Source: Streptomyces diastatochromogenes
GTDB taxonomy: Bacteria > Actinomycetota > Actinomycetes > Streptomycetales > Streptomycetaceae
NCBI GenBank assembly: GCA_026913215.1
Contig: JAPTYK010000002.1
Location: 496,001-560,000 of the forward strand
Length of the DNA: 64,000 nucleotides
Direction of reading: 5' to 3'
The position numbers were made by a program, and so were the translations under genes. The notes under the pieces were generated by a model. That model did not search any database and had not been told where the DNA came from. It saw only the letters and a program-made list of their open reading frames with translations. Shown one piece after another: positions 15,977 to 24,574 of this stretch (position 1 is its first letter; every line of letters begins with the position of its first letter).

Positions 15977-16990
15977 CTATCGCCAGGGATCAAGGGCGAG
16001 CTTGCCCCGGGTCTGGCCCGCTTCGAGTTGCTCCAGCACCTTGGCCCCCTCGGCCAGGGGGTGAACCTGCGGAGTGCCGGGCGGGTACACGCCGTGGGCG
16101 ATGAGCGCCTCGATCTCGACGAGCAACGCCTGGTAGAGGGACGGGGCCGCGACCGCCAGCGCACCGATGTGCAGCCCCTTGACCTGGACCTGGTGGGTGA
16201 AGACCAGATCGTGCGTGGTCAGGGTGGCATCGCCGGATGCCGCGCCGAACACGACGATGCGTCCGGTGAAGGGGTTGGTGACCGACAGGCTGGTCTTGAA
16301 CGTGGCCTGTCCCACTGATTCCAGGACCAGGTCGACCCCGCCGGTCAGGCGAATGATCTCCTGCGCCAGGTCGGGGCGTCGGCTGTCCAGGACTTCGTCG
16401 GCACCGAGTGCCTTGACGGTGTGGTGCTTCGCGGGTGACGCCGTGGCGATCACCCGCGCACCGTAGTGGCGGGCGAGGCGGACGGCGGCCTGACCCACGC
16501 CTCCGGCCGCGGCATGTACGAGGACTACCTCGCCCGTCTTGATCTCGCCCAGGGTCTTCAGTGCTGCCAAGGCGGTGGCCCAGTTCAGCACCAGGCCGAG
16601 GGCTTCGGCGTCGCTCCAGCCGGACGGCACGGGCAGTACACCCGCGGCCGGAATCGTCATGTACTGCGCGAAGGCGCCCGGGCCGGCTCCGACCACGTGG
16701 GTGCCGAGCTGAAGCGGACTGTCGACGTCCGGGCCGACCTCCACGATCTCGCCGGCGGCCTCGAAGCCCGCCACATAGGGTGCCTGCGGTCCACCTCCGT
16801 ACGTTCCATGGGTCTGCATCACGTCAGCGAAGTTGACCCCGGCGGCTCCGACGCGGATCAGGTACTCGCCAGGTCCCGGGGTGGGCCGAGGGTGATCGCT
16901 GGTGAGGGTCAGATCCTTCGGTCCCCGGTGCGATCGCTGGACCAGTGCTCGTACCGTCTGCTCGGCAGTGTGCTGCTCGTTGAACTCCAT
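15977..16990 (-). CDS. Zinc-less medium-chain dehydrogenase: NADPH:quinone oxidoreductase family
   Basis: 337 residues from ATG 16990. A longer frame exists, but it would run through the regulator-type promoter. The GroES-like domain contains PGPGEYLIRVGAAGVNFADV and the Rossmann domain contains VLVHAAAGGVGQAAVRLARH (the AxxGGVG NADPH motif) near residues 145-165. There are no zinc-ligand cysteines. Members reduce quinones or enals, often as detoxification enzymes induced by electrophiles. The MerR gene lies immediately upstream on the same strand, with a MerR-type dyad in the 46-bp gap, so the regulator probably controls this gene directly. Confidence 0.93.
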   Translation of the reverse strand: MEFNEQHTAEQTVRALVQRSHRGPKDLTLTSDHPRPTPGPGEYLIRVGAAGVNFADVMQTHGTYGGGPQAPYVAGFEAAGEIVEVGPDVDSPLQLGTHVVGAGPGAFAQYMTIPAAGVLPVPSGWSDAEALGLVLNWATALAALKTLGEIKTGEVVLVHAAAGGVGQAAVRLARHYGARVIATASPAKHHTVKALGADEVLDSRRPDLAQEIIRLTGGVDLVLESVGQATFKTSLSVTNPFTGRIVVFGAASGDATLTTHDLVFTHQVQVKGLHIGALAVAAPSLYQALLVEIEALIAHGVYPPGTPQVHPLAEGAKVLEQLEAGQTRGKLALDPWR

Positions 16991-17036
16991 GCACCGAACG
17001 TAGAAAGCTGACACTTGCGTCAAGGTCAAGTGATGT
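16991..17036 (-). promoter_or_regulatory. MerR-type operator/promoter of the oxidoreductase gene
   Basis: The 46-bp gap between the MerR stop codon and the oxidoreductase start contains the dyad cttgacgcaagtgtcagc (minus strand, 17024-17007; TGAC-N6-GTCA). It overlaps a TTGAC-type -35 element with TACGTT at 17002-16997 as candidate -10. MerR activators bind such dyads in over-long spacers. The exact spacer is ambiguous because two TTGAC elements overlap. Confidence 0.6.
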
Positions 17037-17402
17037 TCAGAGATCGGTGCGGCGGGCCTCGCGGAGGTAGGCGTCGAGTGCTGCCTGCTGATCGCTGAGA
17101 ACGGCTATACGGGCGGCGAGCCGATCGCGATGGCTCTGTACCTCGTTCAGGAACTCCGCGCCCACAGCGTCGGCTGCGGCACGGGATCCGTCGGTGAGGC
17201 TGGGGAGGACATCCCTGATCAACCGCACGGGCAGCCCGGACTCCAGCAGCGAGCGGATGACGAGCACCCGGTCGATCGTGGACTGACAGTAGTCGCGGAA
17301 CCCATTGCTGAAGCGGCCAGGGACGATCAAGCCCTCATCCTCGTAGTGCCGCAACGATCTCGCACTCACACCGCTGACTCTAGAAGCTTCGCCGATCTTC
17401 AT
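17037..17402 (-). CDS. MerR family transcriptional regulator
   Basis: 121 residues from ATG 17402 (MKIGEASRVSGVSARSLRHY). The winged-helix DNA-binding domain occupies residues 1-70, with the diagnostic RHYEDEGL recognition region. The C-terminal dimerisation helix (EFLNEVQSHRDRLAARIAVL) is short, and no cysteine cluster for metal or redox sensing is present. That argues for sensing an organic ligand or for a SoxR-unrelated role. The regulator is upstream of and co-oriented with the quinone oxidoreductase, and the dyad in the intervening gap is its likely target. Confidence 0.93.
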   Translation of the reverse strand: MKIGEASRVSGVSARSLRHYEDEGLIVPGRFSNGFRDYCQSTIDRVLVIRSLLESGLPVRLIRDVLPSLTDGSRAAADAVGAEFLNEVQSHRDRLAARIAVLSDQQAALDAYLREARRTDL

Positions 17403-17510
17403 ACCTGCAGCCAACGTCCAGGAGCACCCCGATCTTCCAGCCCGCGCTACGACGAAGCGAAGAACTGCCCAGGCGTCAACAACCTCATGTCCCGCAACAT
17501 CTAGTTCTCA

Positions 17511-17635
17511 GAAGTCATCTCAAACGGGGTCAGTGGGCTGTAGGCCGTGACGGGAAGCATGGAGCGTCTGGTGTCGGACGTGCCGTGGGAGCAGTTCCCT
17601 TTGGCTTCCTTCGCGGCCCGTGTCCTCACTCTGCT
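17511..17635 (+). mobile_element. Possible 5' end remnant of an IS5-like element
   Basis: gtcatctcaaacgg (17514-17527) resembles the left ends of Streptomyces IS5 elements. It is followed at ATG 17559 by MERLVSDVPWEQF, which resembles a transposase N-terminus (MERLVPDELWE). The frame stops after 26 codons. Weak evidence; no right end was found. Confidence 0.3.
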
Positions 17636-18013
17636 CTAGAAGTACTTCATCAGTGTCTCGAAGCCCACCGCGGTGCAGTACTCCGACACTCGTTTCTCCG
17701 CGTCCTGGTCGTCGTGCGAGACCGCCTGGGAGGTGTCGTACAGGATGTGACTGCCCGCGTGGTCGAGGTGTTCGCGGTAGATGACCTTCGCTGCGGACAT
17801 CACCGCCGCAGCGGTGAGCCCAGGCTCATTGTCGTAGCCCTTCTCGGGTGGGTCGTGGGTAAGCCGCTACCAAGCCGACAGGTCCCAGCAGTAGTCCTTT
17901 CGCCAGGACGCGACCCGCTCCGGATCGGGCTGCTGCTCGCCGCAGGCCGAGAGGACCCCTGTCAGGAGCACGGCCAATGAGGCCGACGCCTTGTGCCTAT
18001 TCGTTTTCCTCAT
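17636..18013 (-). pseudogene. Secreted lipoprotein gene with one in-frame amber codon
   Basis: ATG 18013 begins a lipoprotein signal peptide MRKTNRHKASASLAVLLTG, followed by the lipobox LSAC (cysteine 24). Codon 49 is TAG (17869-17867), following DLSAW. The same frame then continues coherently (RLTHDPPEKGYDNEPGL, VIYREHLDHAGSHIL, VSEYCTAVGFETLMKYF) to the true TAG at 17638-17636, giving 125 residues in all. One base change (TGG to TAG) explains the interruption. The small membrane protein gene upstream is co-oriented, 77 bp away, suggesting an operon. Each half is too short to be noticed as a gene on its own. Function unknown. Confidence 0.75.
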
Positions 18014-18090
18014 ACGCAGCGCTCCCATTAGTCGGGCGGGGGCAGAAACACACTCGGTCAGGGGTCAACAAGGCACTCTCCAGCGGCGAT

Positions 18091-18387
18091 TCAGCCCTGC
18101 CGGCCGGCCACGAAGGCGATCATTGCCCACGCACATATGCCGGCAAGGACTACGGCCGCCGCCGGCCCGGTCCAGCGATACACGTCTTCGCCGAGGTGGG
18201 CGAGCCCGGCGGCAAGCCCCTCGCCCGGCGTGTTGTAGTCCGCGTCGTTGTTCCGGCCCTTGCACTGGTGGCCGGAGGAGAAGAGCCAGCCGATGCCGCG
18301 AAGGATCGCGAGAATGACGAGAAGAACCATCCCCGTAATGATCGGCGGTAACAGGGTCCGGCCTGGCGCATGTGAGTAGGCGTCCAC
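18091..18387 (-). CDS. Small membrane protein with two transmembrane segments
   Basis: 98 residues from GTG 18387. Hydrophobic segments are IITGMVLLVILAILRGIGWL (about 16-35) and AAAVVLAGICAWAMIAFVAG (about 75-94). They are separated by a hydrophilic loop, HQCKGRNNDADYNTPGEGLA. There is no signal peptide or known domain. It lies upstream of and co-oriented with the interrupted lipoprotein gene, so the two may be expressed together as a small envelope module. Confidence 0.7.
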   Translation of the reverse strand: MDAYSHAPGRTLLPPIITGMVLLVILAILRGIGWLFSSGHQCKGRNNDADYNTPGEGLAAGLAHLGEDVYRWTGPAAAVVLAGICAWAMIAFVAGRQG

Positions 18388-18444
18388 ACCGCCACGGTTT
18401 CACTCCCAGCGCTTCGTGCACCTGAGTACGCGTACTCAGAAGGC

Positions 18445-19110
18445 ATCACACCTTGTGAGCCTGCGGTAGCAGATGAGGATGCAGGCGGTGTTGGTGAAGG
18501 CGAGGGAGTGGTCGGCCTTGTTGTGTTCATGATGCCGGTGGAGGTGCCGGCAGCCGATGAGCCGGTGAGCCGGGCGATGGTGGTGCGTTCGATGGTTTAG
18601 CGGTGACGGCCCAGCCGCTGTGAGGACTCGACGTCCTTACGGGCGATGCGGTGGGTGATACCGCGCTGGCGTCGCCCTTGCCGCAGATGGGAGTGGTCGT
18701 AGCCTTTGTCGGCGTGGGGCTTGCCCGGCTTGCGCCGACGGGGCCCGTGGCGGGAGCGGGTCGGTGGTATGTCCTTCACCAGTGGGAGTCAGGGGCTGGC
18801 TGTCGTGCGGGGGCGCCGCCGAGATCCTGGCAGAGGTGGGCAGACCGGTCCGCTCGGTGATCAGGTCGATCTTCGAGCCGTACGCGCTCCGGTCGGCAGG
18901 ATTCGGACCTGCCAGATTCCCTTCTCCCATCGCCCGCATATTCACCGAGTCGATCACGTGGCGAAACCAGTCCAGCTCGCCTCGGGATCCTGGCTCATCG
19001 AGGACCAGGTGGTGGAGCTTGGCCCGTACTCGGGCCTTCGTCCACTCGGCGAAACGAGGGTGGGCCATCGCTCTCGGCAGTCCGAACGATGCGGCCGGCA
19101 ACTGCTACTG
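18445..19110 (-). pseudogene. IS5 family transposase remnant with several frameshifts
   Basis: The 5' part (19101 to about 18830) gives FAEWTKARVRAKLHHLVLDE, then GSRGELDWFRHVIDSVNMRA (first catalytic Asp) and YGSKIDLITERTGLPTS. Then, in another frame, come RRRKPGKPHADKGYDHSHLR and RGITHRIARKDVESSQRLGR, followed by a stop where Trp is expected. After a third frame change HEHNKADHSLAFTNTACILI closes the protein. About 60 N-terminal residues are missing. This belongs to the IS5 subgroup with the ADKGYDxxHLR signature and is unrelated in detail to the copy at 11469. Confidence 0.85.
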
Positions 19111-19405
19111 CGGGCGGCCCGAGGTGTCCGCTCTCAAGCCGTCTTGGCCTGGGAGTCAGGTCCCCGTTGCTGTGGTGTCATCGCGTTGCCGCGGGCCTTG
19201 GTGGGGCTGGCTGGCTGGCCGACCGGGCGAGCGGGGAGGGGCGGCCCTTGCTGGTGGGCTCTTGCTGGTGAGCCTTTGCCGGTGGGCCCCGGACCGGGTT
19301 CCAGCCCGTTGCGGGATCCGTCGGGATGCTTCGGGATACGTCGTACGGATATCCGCGACGTGCCTGGTGGCGAGTGCCCTGGTGTGAGCCGGCATTCAGG
19401 CCTGG

Positions 19406-19915
19406 GTGAACATGTGTCCCATGAACAGTGAGTCAGAGCTTGAGGTGACCGGTGACCGTATCAAGGTGTGGTTCCGGTTCGTGCCTCGTGAAGGGTGGTT
19501 GCCGCAGGACACCGAGGGCTTGTGGGCGACCAGGCTCAGCGAGGACACGGCTCGTGTGGACAACGTCCCGTTCCTTCAGGACGGGGTCGCGCAGGGGGAC
19601 GTCGTCCGGTTCCGGACGGATGAGGAGGGGCTGCACTGGGCCAAGGGTCGGGTGAGGGCCTCAGGGAACTGCACGATCCGTGTGCTGCCGAGTCCGTCCG
19701 GCCCGTTGGGCCGAAGCCCCCAGGCGGTCCACCAGCGTCTCGCGGGTTTTCAGCTGGGCGGCGAGGTGTTCAGCGACGAGTTCCCGATGGTGGCGTTCGA
19801 CGTGCCGGCCGGTACGGACTTCGGCGCGCTCAAGGAGTTCCTGGCTCGTGGGGAGGACGAAGGCTGGTGGCATTTTGAGGTCGGCAGCGACACCGAGGCG
19901 TTCTGGAACGCCTGA
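19406..19915 (+). CDS. DUF4265 domain-containing protein
   Basis: 169 residues from GTG 19406; ATG 19412 and ATG 19421 are equally possible starts. The DUF4265 signature is clear: an opening strand IKVWFRFVPREGWLPQDTEG, then RVDNVPFLQDGVAQGDVVRF and the C-terminal FDVPAGTDFGALKEFL, finishing with the WHFEVGSDTEAFWNA motif. This is a small alpha+beta protein without catalytic signatures; the function is unknown. Related genes often sit near polymorphic-toxin immunity proteins. Here IS remnants lie on both sides, so no context is available. Confidence 0.85.
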   Translation: MNMCPMNSESELEVTGDRIKVWFRFVPREGWLPQDTEGLWATRLSEDTARVDNVPFLQDGVAQGDVVRFRTDEEGLHWAKGRVRASGNCTIRVLPSPSGPLGRSPQAVHQRLAGFQLGGEVFSDEFPMVAFDVPAGTDFGALKEFLARGEDEGWWHFEVGSDTEAFWNA

Positions 19916-20037
19916 CGAGCTCGTGGGTGGTGGGTGGTGGGTGGTGGGCGATGAGACGTCGGAAGGCGTAGGTCGGCCCATGGTCACCGTTGCCGGCTGG
20001 CCCCCGGGTCATGGTCTGCTGGGCCGTGTGTCGATCG

Positions 20038-20335
20038 CAGTGAGCACTGGACAGGCCCGGGGCTCGCTCCCGTTCGAGCCGGTGTTGGAGGAGGTCCGCG
20101 TCCCCCGCCCTTGGCTGGGGTGGCCACGCGTCCGTCCCGATCACGTGCGGGCCGACAAGGCGTACGCCTCCCGCAAGAACCGCGCCTGTGTTTGCCTGCG
20201 CCGCCGGGGGATTCGCTGCACCATCTCCGACAAGGCCGACCAGGGACGCAACCGTCAGAAGCTCGGCTCCCGCGGCGGTCGGCCGCCGCGCTTCGACCTG
20301 GTCGACAAACCCGTCCCCGCCCAGTCACGTCAGCC
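20038..20335 (+). pseudogene. IS5 family transposase fragment
   Basis: A plus-strand stretch encodes the middle-late part of an IS5 transposase: LPFEPVLEEVRVPRPWLGWP, VRADKAYASRKNRACVC, RRRGIRCTISDKADQGRNRQ and GSRGGRPPRFDLVD. The N-terminal half and the catalytic Glu helix are missing. It breaks off exactly where the next element's inverted repeat begins (20339), so that element may have inserted here. A matching 3' fragment of the same subgroup lies at 25878-26046. Confidence 0.8.
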
Positions 20336-20444
20336 AACCTAAGGGTTGTCCCGTAACCATCCGCGCCACCGCCTAGGACCTCGGCGCCCTCCTGAAGTGG
20401 GGGCCAAGGATCAGGCTGGGAAGACTGGGACTAGATTCCTTGGC

Positions 20445-20753
20445 ATGTCTTCGCACCTCAGTCATGGCGCTTCGGGAGCCCTGCGACGCTTCGCCGGATG
20501 GATTGCCCGAGGGTCGGTAGGCCATCCGATGCTGGACGGGATCGATTACTGGGAAGAGCTACGCGAGTCGCCCTCCCAGATGGAGATCTGCGTCGCAATC
20601 TTCGCCAACGTCCTCGAACTGGACGAGCAGGGTGAACCGGTCAATGAGAAGTACGCGGAGCGCCGGGCTGCCACCTATCTCTACACATACTGCACCGGGA
20701 AGTTGCCCCCTGGGGAGCCGGCCATCGAGTCCTGGGAGTGCAGGCTTTATTGA
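20445..20753 (+). CDS. Small conserved hypothetical protein (DUF7677-like) inside an IS
   Basis: 102 residues from ATG 20445. The core sequence GIDYWEELRESPSQMEICVA continues into FANVLELDEQGEPVNEKYAE and ends with GEPAIESWECRLY. It is an acidic, compact protein without signal peptide or catalytic motif. I associate it with the DUF7677-like family, but only tentatively. It lies between the two inverted repeats of the surrounding element and ends 4 bp before the transposase remnant begins, in convergent orientation. Either it is a passenger, or the left repeat is a chance relic next to a chromosomal gene. Confidence 0.65.
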   Translation: MSSHLSHGASGALRRFAGWIARGSVGHPMLDGIDYWEELRESPSQMEICVAIFANVLELDEQGEPVNEKYAERRAATYLYTYCTGKLPPGEPAIESWECRLY

Positions 20754-20818
20754 CCGTCACCGTGCGACGCCGTTCGGGTACGGCCGGCGCCACCCGTGAC
20801 CCCGCTCCCATGGTTGGG

Positions 20819-21371
20819 CTATCCGGTGAGGGCCAGGTTGTGCAGGCGGGCGATGCCATGCATCGCGTGTTGCACTCCATCGCCTCTCAGGCGGCAGTCG
20901 CGCAGGATCTTCCAGGTCTTCATCCGGGCGAAGGTGTGCTCGACGCGGGCACGAACCTGCTTGTGGGGCCTGTTGTGTGCCTGTTTCCAGTCGGGCAGAT
21001 CTCTCCCTTGCGGCGGCGGTGCGGCATGACGAGCCCGGTACCCGGTAGCCGCCATCGGCGATGGTCATCGTGTTACCGACAGCGGCCTTCGCGCCAGACT
21101 CCGCCCAGGCCCGGCAGTCGTTGCGATTGCCCGGCAACGGTCGGCCGACCACCACGACCAGGCGGGTGTCGGCATCGATGACCACCTGATGATTGGTGGA
21201 GTAGCCATAGTCCTTCGACTGCTCGGCCACCTTGTGGCCCCGGGTGGGTACCAGGGTGCCGTCCACGATCAGCACCGCGTCCCTGCCGAAGGCGCGAGGG
21301 CTCAGACCGGTGAACGGGGCAATCCAGGACGGCTCGGACGCCGTGATCATGCCTGACACGGTCGAGATCAT
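20819..21371 (-). pseudogene. DDE transposase remnant (IS5 group)
   Basis: The minus-strand frame from 21371 gives AVLIVDGTLVPTRGHKVAEQ (first Asp), TNHQVVIDADTRLVVVVGRP, LPGNRNDCRAWAESGAK and TMTIADGGYRVPG. A one-base shift near 21040 leads into GRDLPDWKQAHNRPHKQVRA, RVEHTFARMKTWKILRDCRL (catalytic Glu), and the end at 20819. The N-terminal third (the helix-turn-helix domain) is absent, so the copy cannot be active. The frame break is compatible with a missing base, but the N-terminal deletion is real. Confidence 0.82.
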
Positions 21372-21430
21372 CGCAAAGCGCGATCACTTACGGGACAGCC
21401 CTTAGAGCACAGAGCACTTGCGACACACGC

Positions 21431-22328
21431 CCTAGGTTCTGTCGTCAAATGTCACGCCCACATCAGCAGTGAGGCGAGGGCGACGGCTGCCTCGTAGGAC
21501 TGGGCGGTCTTGTCGTACCGGGTGGCGATGCCACGCCACTGCTTCAAGCGATTGAAGCACCGTTCCACGACGTTGCGGTGCTTGTATGCCTCGCGGTCGA
21601 AGGCCGGCGGGCGGCCTCCACGGCTGCCCTGCCGGGCCCGGTTGCGGATCTGATCGGCCCGCTCGGGAATCGTGTGCGGATGCCCCGGCGGCGGAGCCAG
21701 GTGCGGATCGCCTTCGAGCTGTAGCCCTTGTCACCCAGGACGTGATCGGGCCGGATACGGGGCCGCCCCGGTCCGGTCCGGGGCACCCGGATCGCCTCCA
21801 TCACGGCGGTGAACCGGGTGCAGTCGTTGGTGTTGCCGCCCGTGACGACGAAGCCCAGCGGACGACCCCGGCCGTCGCAGGCCAGGTGGATCTTGCTGGT
21901 CAGACCGCCTCGGGACCGGCCGAGGGCCGGGTCACGGAGCCCCCTTTTCGGGCCCCCGCCGCATGCTGATGGGCCCGAACCACCGTGGAATCGACCGACA
22001 CCAGCCACTCGATGTCCCCGCCGCGTCCGCCCTCGCCTGCGCCGCCCGCAGCATCCGGTCGAACGTCCCGTCCGCCGCCCACCTGCGGAAACGCGTATGC
22101 AGCGTGGCCCACGGCCCATAACGCTCGGGCACGTCCCGCCAGGCCGTGCCGGTGCGGAACTTCCACACGATCCCGTTCAGGACCCTGCGGTCGTCCAGCC
22201 GCTTCCGCCCCCGCAACGACTCGGGCAACAACGGCCGGACGAACTCCCACTCGGCATCGGACAGCTCATGACGACGTATCACGACACCATGATCCACCAG
22301 CAGTGATCATTTGAAGACACCGCCTAGG
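21431..22328 (-). mobile_element. IS5 family element, 898 bp, with three frame breaks in its transposase
   Basis: The ends are imperfect inverted repeats: cctaggttctgtcgtcaaat (from 21431) against the inverse of atttgaagacaccgcctagg (to 22328). The transposase runs on the minus strand from GTG 22297 to a TGA at 21454-21452. Segments in order: LSDAEWEFVRPLLPESLRGR, then AWRDVPERYGPWATLHTRFR; after a missing G near 22020, DIEWLVSVDSTVVRAHQHAA; after a -1 shift at aaaaggggg (21944-21952), RDPALGRSRGGLTSKIHLAC; and after a missing C near 21685, HTIPERADQIRNRARQGSRG and the catalytic helix HRNVVERCFNRLKQWRGIAT. All parts are present, so it may be functional if the shifts are sequencing errors. Confidence 0.88.
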
Positions 22329-23319
22329 AGAGCACCCATCGAGGCGGGTGGCCGGGGGCTGCCGGGCAGGTGAAGACGTGCAGGTCCCGGTCCCGGCCGA
22401 AGCGGAGCCGGGTGGGTCTGCCGATGGTCTGGCCGCTCAGGGCCGAGGCCTTTCCCTCCAGAGACGGGTCGCGGTCTTCCAGCGGCACCCAGCTGTGCGA
22501 GCTCGCGTCCCTCTCGTAACCGTCGGCGGTCAGCAGCAGCCGCATCGGGGTCGCGCAGGTTTCGCAGCGGATGGTCATCGGACCCGTCGACGCCCAGCTG
22601 GGAAAGCCGCCGACCCGCCAGCCGGGCGGGATCGACAGATCTCCCTGGTAGCTGAGGGCGTCGGGGCCGTGTTCCGCCGCCTGGTCGTCCTCCCAGGCGT
22701 CGATGAGGTCGATCAGTGGGGCGGGCAGCGTGTCGTCCTCCGCCCAGGGATAGGTGTCCACCTCTTCGGGATGCAGAACGCACGGTTCGGGGAGTTCGTC
22801 CTCCCAGCGCAGCATGGGCACTTCGGGCGGAGCGGCGAGGAACCGTCCCGCGCGCTCGGTCTCCGCGGCCTGCCGCCACCGCAGGAGATAGCGGCGCTCC
22901 AGGTGCGGGCCATGGGTGAGCGGGCAGCGGAAGAGCTGCACGAGGTCCGCGCCGTCGGGCCCGGCCGCCAGGCCCGGCACGTCCCGCCGGAAGAACTGGC
23001 CGAGCCCCACGAACGGCACCGGCCCCTCTTCCCCGGGAGCACCGGCACCGGTCCACGGCCGGCTCCGCGGCCATACGCCCGCTGCCCGCGCACTGCGGAT
23101 CTCGGCCGGTGCGTACCCCTCGGTCTCGGGCCGGTGCGCCTCGTGACAGACCGGCCACGCCTCATCACTCGGCCACAGCATCGGCCCGCCGACATGGCTG
23201 TCCCCCATGCCGGGCCGCCCCGGCCTCGGATGCAGGCGGGTCGTCCTGCCCCGGTAGGAGGCTAGTTCCGGGAACAGGGCCTCCACGGATACCGGCCTGG
23301 CCGGCGTGGTCCTGGTCAT
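22324..23319 (-). CDS. DUF1963 family protein (YwqG-like)
   Basis: 331 residues from ATG 23319. The family features are an N-terminal RPGRPGMGDSHVGGPMLWPS stretch, a central PFVGLGQFFRRDVPGL strand, and the C-terminal PMTIRCETCATPMRLLLTAD segment, whose CxxC pair may bind a metal. It ends FTCPAAPGHPPRWVLS. The TAG stop (22326-22324) lies inside the terminal cctagg of the neighbouring IS, so the element sits directly on the 3' end of this gene and may have replaced the original stop. The protein is soluble and its function is unknown. Confidence 0.85.
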   Translation of the reverse strand: MTRTTPARPVSVEALFPELASYRGRTTRLHPRPGRPGMGDSHVGGPMLWPSDEAWPVCHEAHRPETEGYAPAEIRSARAAGVWPRSRPWTGAGAPGEEGPVPFVGLGQFFRRDVPGLAAGPDGADLVQLFRCPLTHGPHLERRYLLRWRQAAETERAGRFLAAPPEVPMLRWEDELPEPCVLHPEEVDTYPWAEDDTLPAPLIDLIDAWEDDQAAEHGPDALSYQGDLSIPPGWRVGGFPSWASTGPMTIRCETCATPMRLLLTADGYERDASSHSWVPLEDRDPSLEGKASALSGQTIGRPTRLRFGRDRDLHVFTCPAAPGHPPRWVLS

Positions 23320-23395
23320 GCGCAGACCGTACGTGCCCGGGAAGACGCCACGCGAACGGATTCCGCTGTCCCAGGTAGCACCCTATGGTCCGCCC

Positions 23396-23866
23396 ATGAA
23401 CGTTCCCGCAGCCATTCCGATCAGACACGAACCCGACCACCGCACGAGCACCATCGGGCGATGGCAGGGCGGCCAGTTCTTCGCGTCTGTCACGGCGGCT
23501 TTCCCGGAAGGCTGGAGCGGTGACGACTGGCAGTCCCAGAAGCGCTGGTGCGCCGTGCTCCATCGGTTCGACCAGGCCGGTAAGTATCTGGACTCGCGCA
23601 TCCAGTTCACCGGGACCACGGCGGACGGCGAGGAAAAGGCGATCACAGCAGCACGGCAACTGCTCGATGAGTGGCTGGGTGCCCTGCCGGAGCGGCAGTA
23701 CCAGGACATCACGATCACCCGCTTCGAGGTCCGGTTCGAGGGCGCCCTGTTCGGTCTGATCCTGGAGGAAGCCGACGACGAAGAGGGCGCCGATGGCGTG
23801 TCGATGGAGTTCTATCCGGACGGGCTCGGTTTCCAGGCGCCTTGGGACGGTTACTACGACACCTGA
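23396..23866 (+). CDS. Conserved hypothetical protein
   Basis: 156 residues from ATG 23396, divergent from the DUF1963 gene with 76 bp between the starts. The sequence has a sandwich-like pattern of strands: FFASVTAAFPEGWSGDDWQS, YQDITITRFEVRFEGALFGL, and an acidic patch EEADDEEGADGVSMEFYPDG before the C-terminal FQAPWDGYYDT. There is no signal peptide and no motif I can name. The pairing of an acidic small protein with a DUF1963 protein resembles toxin-immunity or stress gene neighbourhoods, but that is inference only. Confidence 0.65.
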   Translation: MNVPAAIPIRHEPDHRTSTIGRWQGGQFFASVTAAFPEGWSGDDWQSQKRWCAVLHRFDQAGKYLDSRIQFTGTTADGEEKAITAARQLLDEWLGALPERQYQDITITRFEVRFEGALFGLILEEADDEEGADGVSMEFYPDGLGFQAPWDGYYDT

Positions 23867-23879
23867 GCCGGTCAGATGA

Positions 23880-24400
23880 GGAGAGCCCGAGGGCTCTTCC
23901 TGGTGGCTGCTCGGCCTCGGGCGAGCCGGAGAACCATCACTCCGGTCTTTACCCAGTGGATCATCGTCCCCGAGCTCGCGGCCGAGGACCTGGGCAGTGC
24001 GGTCGACCATGCGGTCGCCGAAGCCCTGCTCCGCCCAGGTCTTCTGAACGCTCGGGTGGTCGAACCGGCTCCGTAACAGCGGGCGACGGGCACCGTCTCG
24101 CTCTTGGACCTGGGCGGCGACGACATGCACGGCCAGGAGCAGACCGAGAGTGTCGGTGACGATGAACCGCCTGCGGCCCTTGACCTTCTTGCCCGCGTCG
24201 AAGCCCCTGGCCGCAGCCGGGACTGTGCCTGCGCTGCGGACGGACCGGGAGTCGATGACCGCGGTCCCCTGTCGTCTGGACGGCGAGTGCCAGCCGTTGC
24301 GCCACGGCTTACCCGCACGCCTGTTGACGCCGACAGCCTCCGCCGCGTTCGAGCTTCTTCGACATTGCCGCTCCAGAAAGGCACACGGCCCCCGGGCCCT
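23880..24400 (-). pseudogene. IS5 family transposase remnant
   Basis: Minus-strand segments: GTAVIDSRSVRSAGTVPAAA (DSQSV-type first Asp), FDAGKKVKGRRRFIVTDTLG and LLAVHVVAAQVQERDGA, then a decayed stretch and, in another frame, MIHWVKTGVMVLRLARG, which corresponds to the last helix. About 60 residues, including the second Asp and the catalytic Glu, are missing or scrambled. The DUF4096-type N-terminal domain is also lost. Between this and 24575 there is only GC-rich sequence with an extended C run (near 24500). Confidence 0.82.
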
Positions 24401-24574
24401 GCTCCACGGCCCGCTTGTCCGGGCGCTGGAAGGCTGGAAGGACAGCCCCACCGCCCCTCCGCGGGGCCTCCTGCGCCGACGGCGACAGATGCCGCGCGTC
24501 CCCCTCACCCCCCCCGCCAGATCACTCACGTCCCACCAACGACCCAGAATCCAAACCTTTTCTGATCAATAGTG

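Larger units (their letters stand above)
20339..21405. mobile_element. IS element bounded by 18-bp inverted repeats, carrying a passenger gene
   Basis: ctaagggttgtcccgtaa (20339-20356) matches the inverse of ttacgggacagcccttag (21388-21405) at 17 of 18 positions. Between them lie a small plus-strand gene (20445-20753) and a minus-strand DDE transposase remnant (about 20819-21371). The total of 1067 bp is in the normal range for an IS5-group element, but about 400 bp is not transposase. No clear target duplication was found. Confidence 0.7.

Noticed and set aside
21431..22328. Programmed -1 frameshift in the IS5 transposase
   Set aside because: One of the three breaks (at aaaaggggg) could be programmed, but the other two look like missing bases, so I do not claim it.
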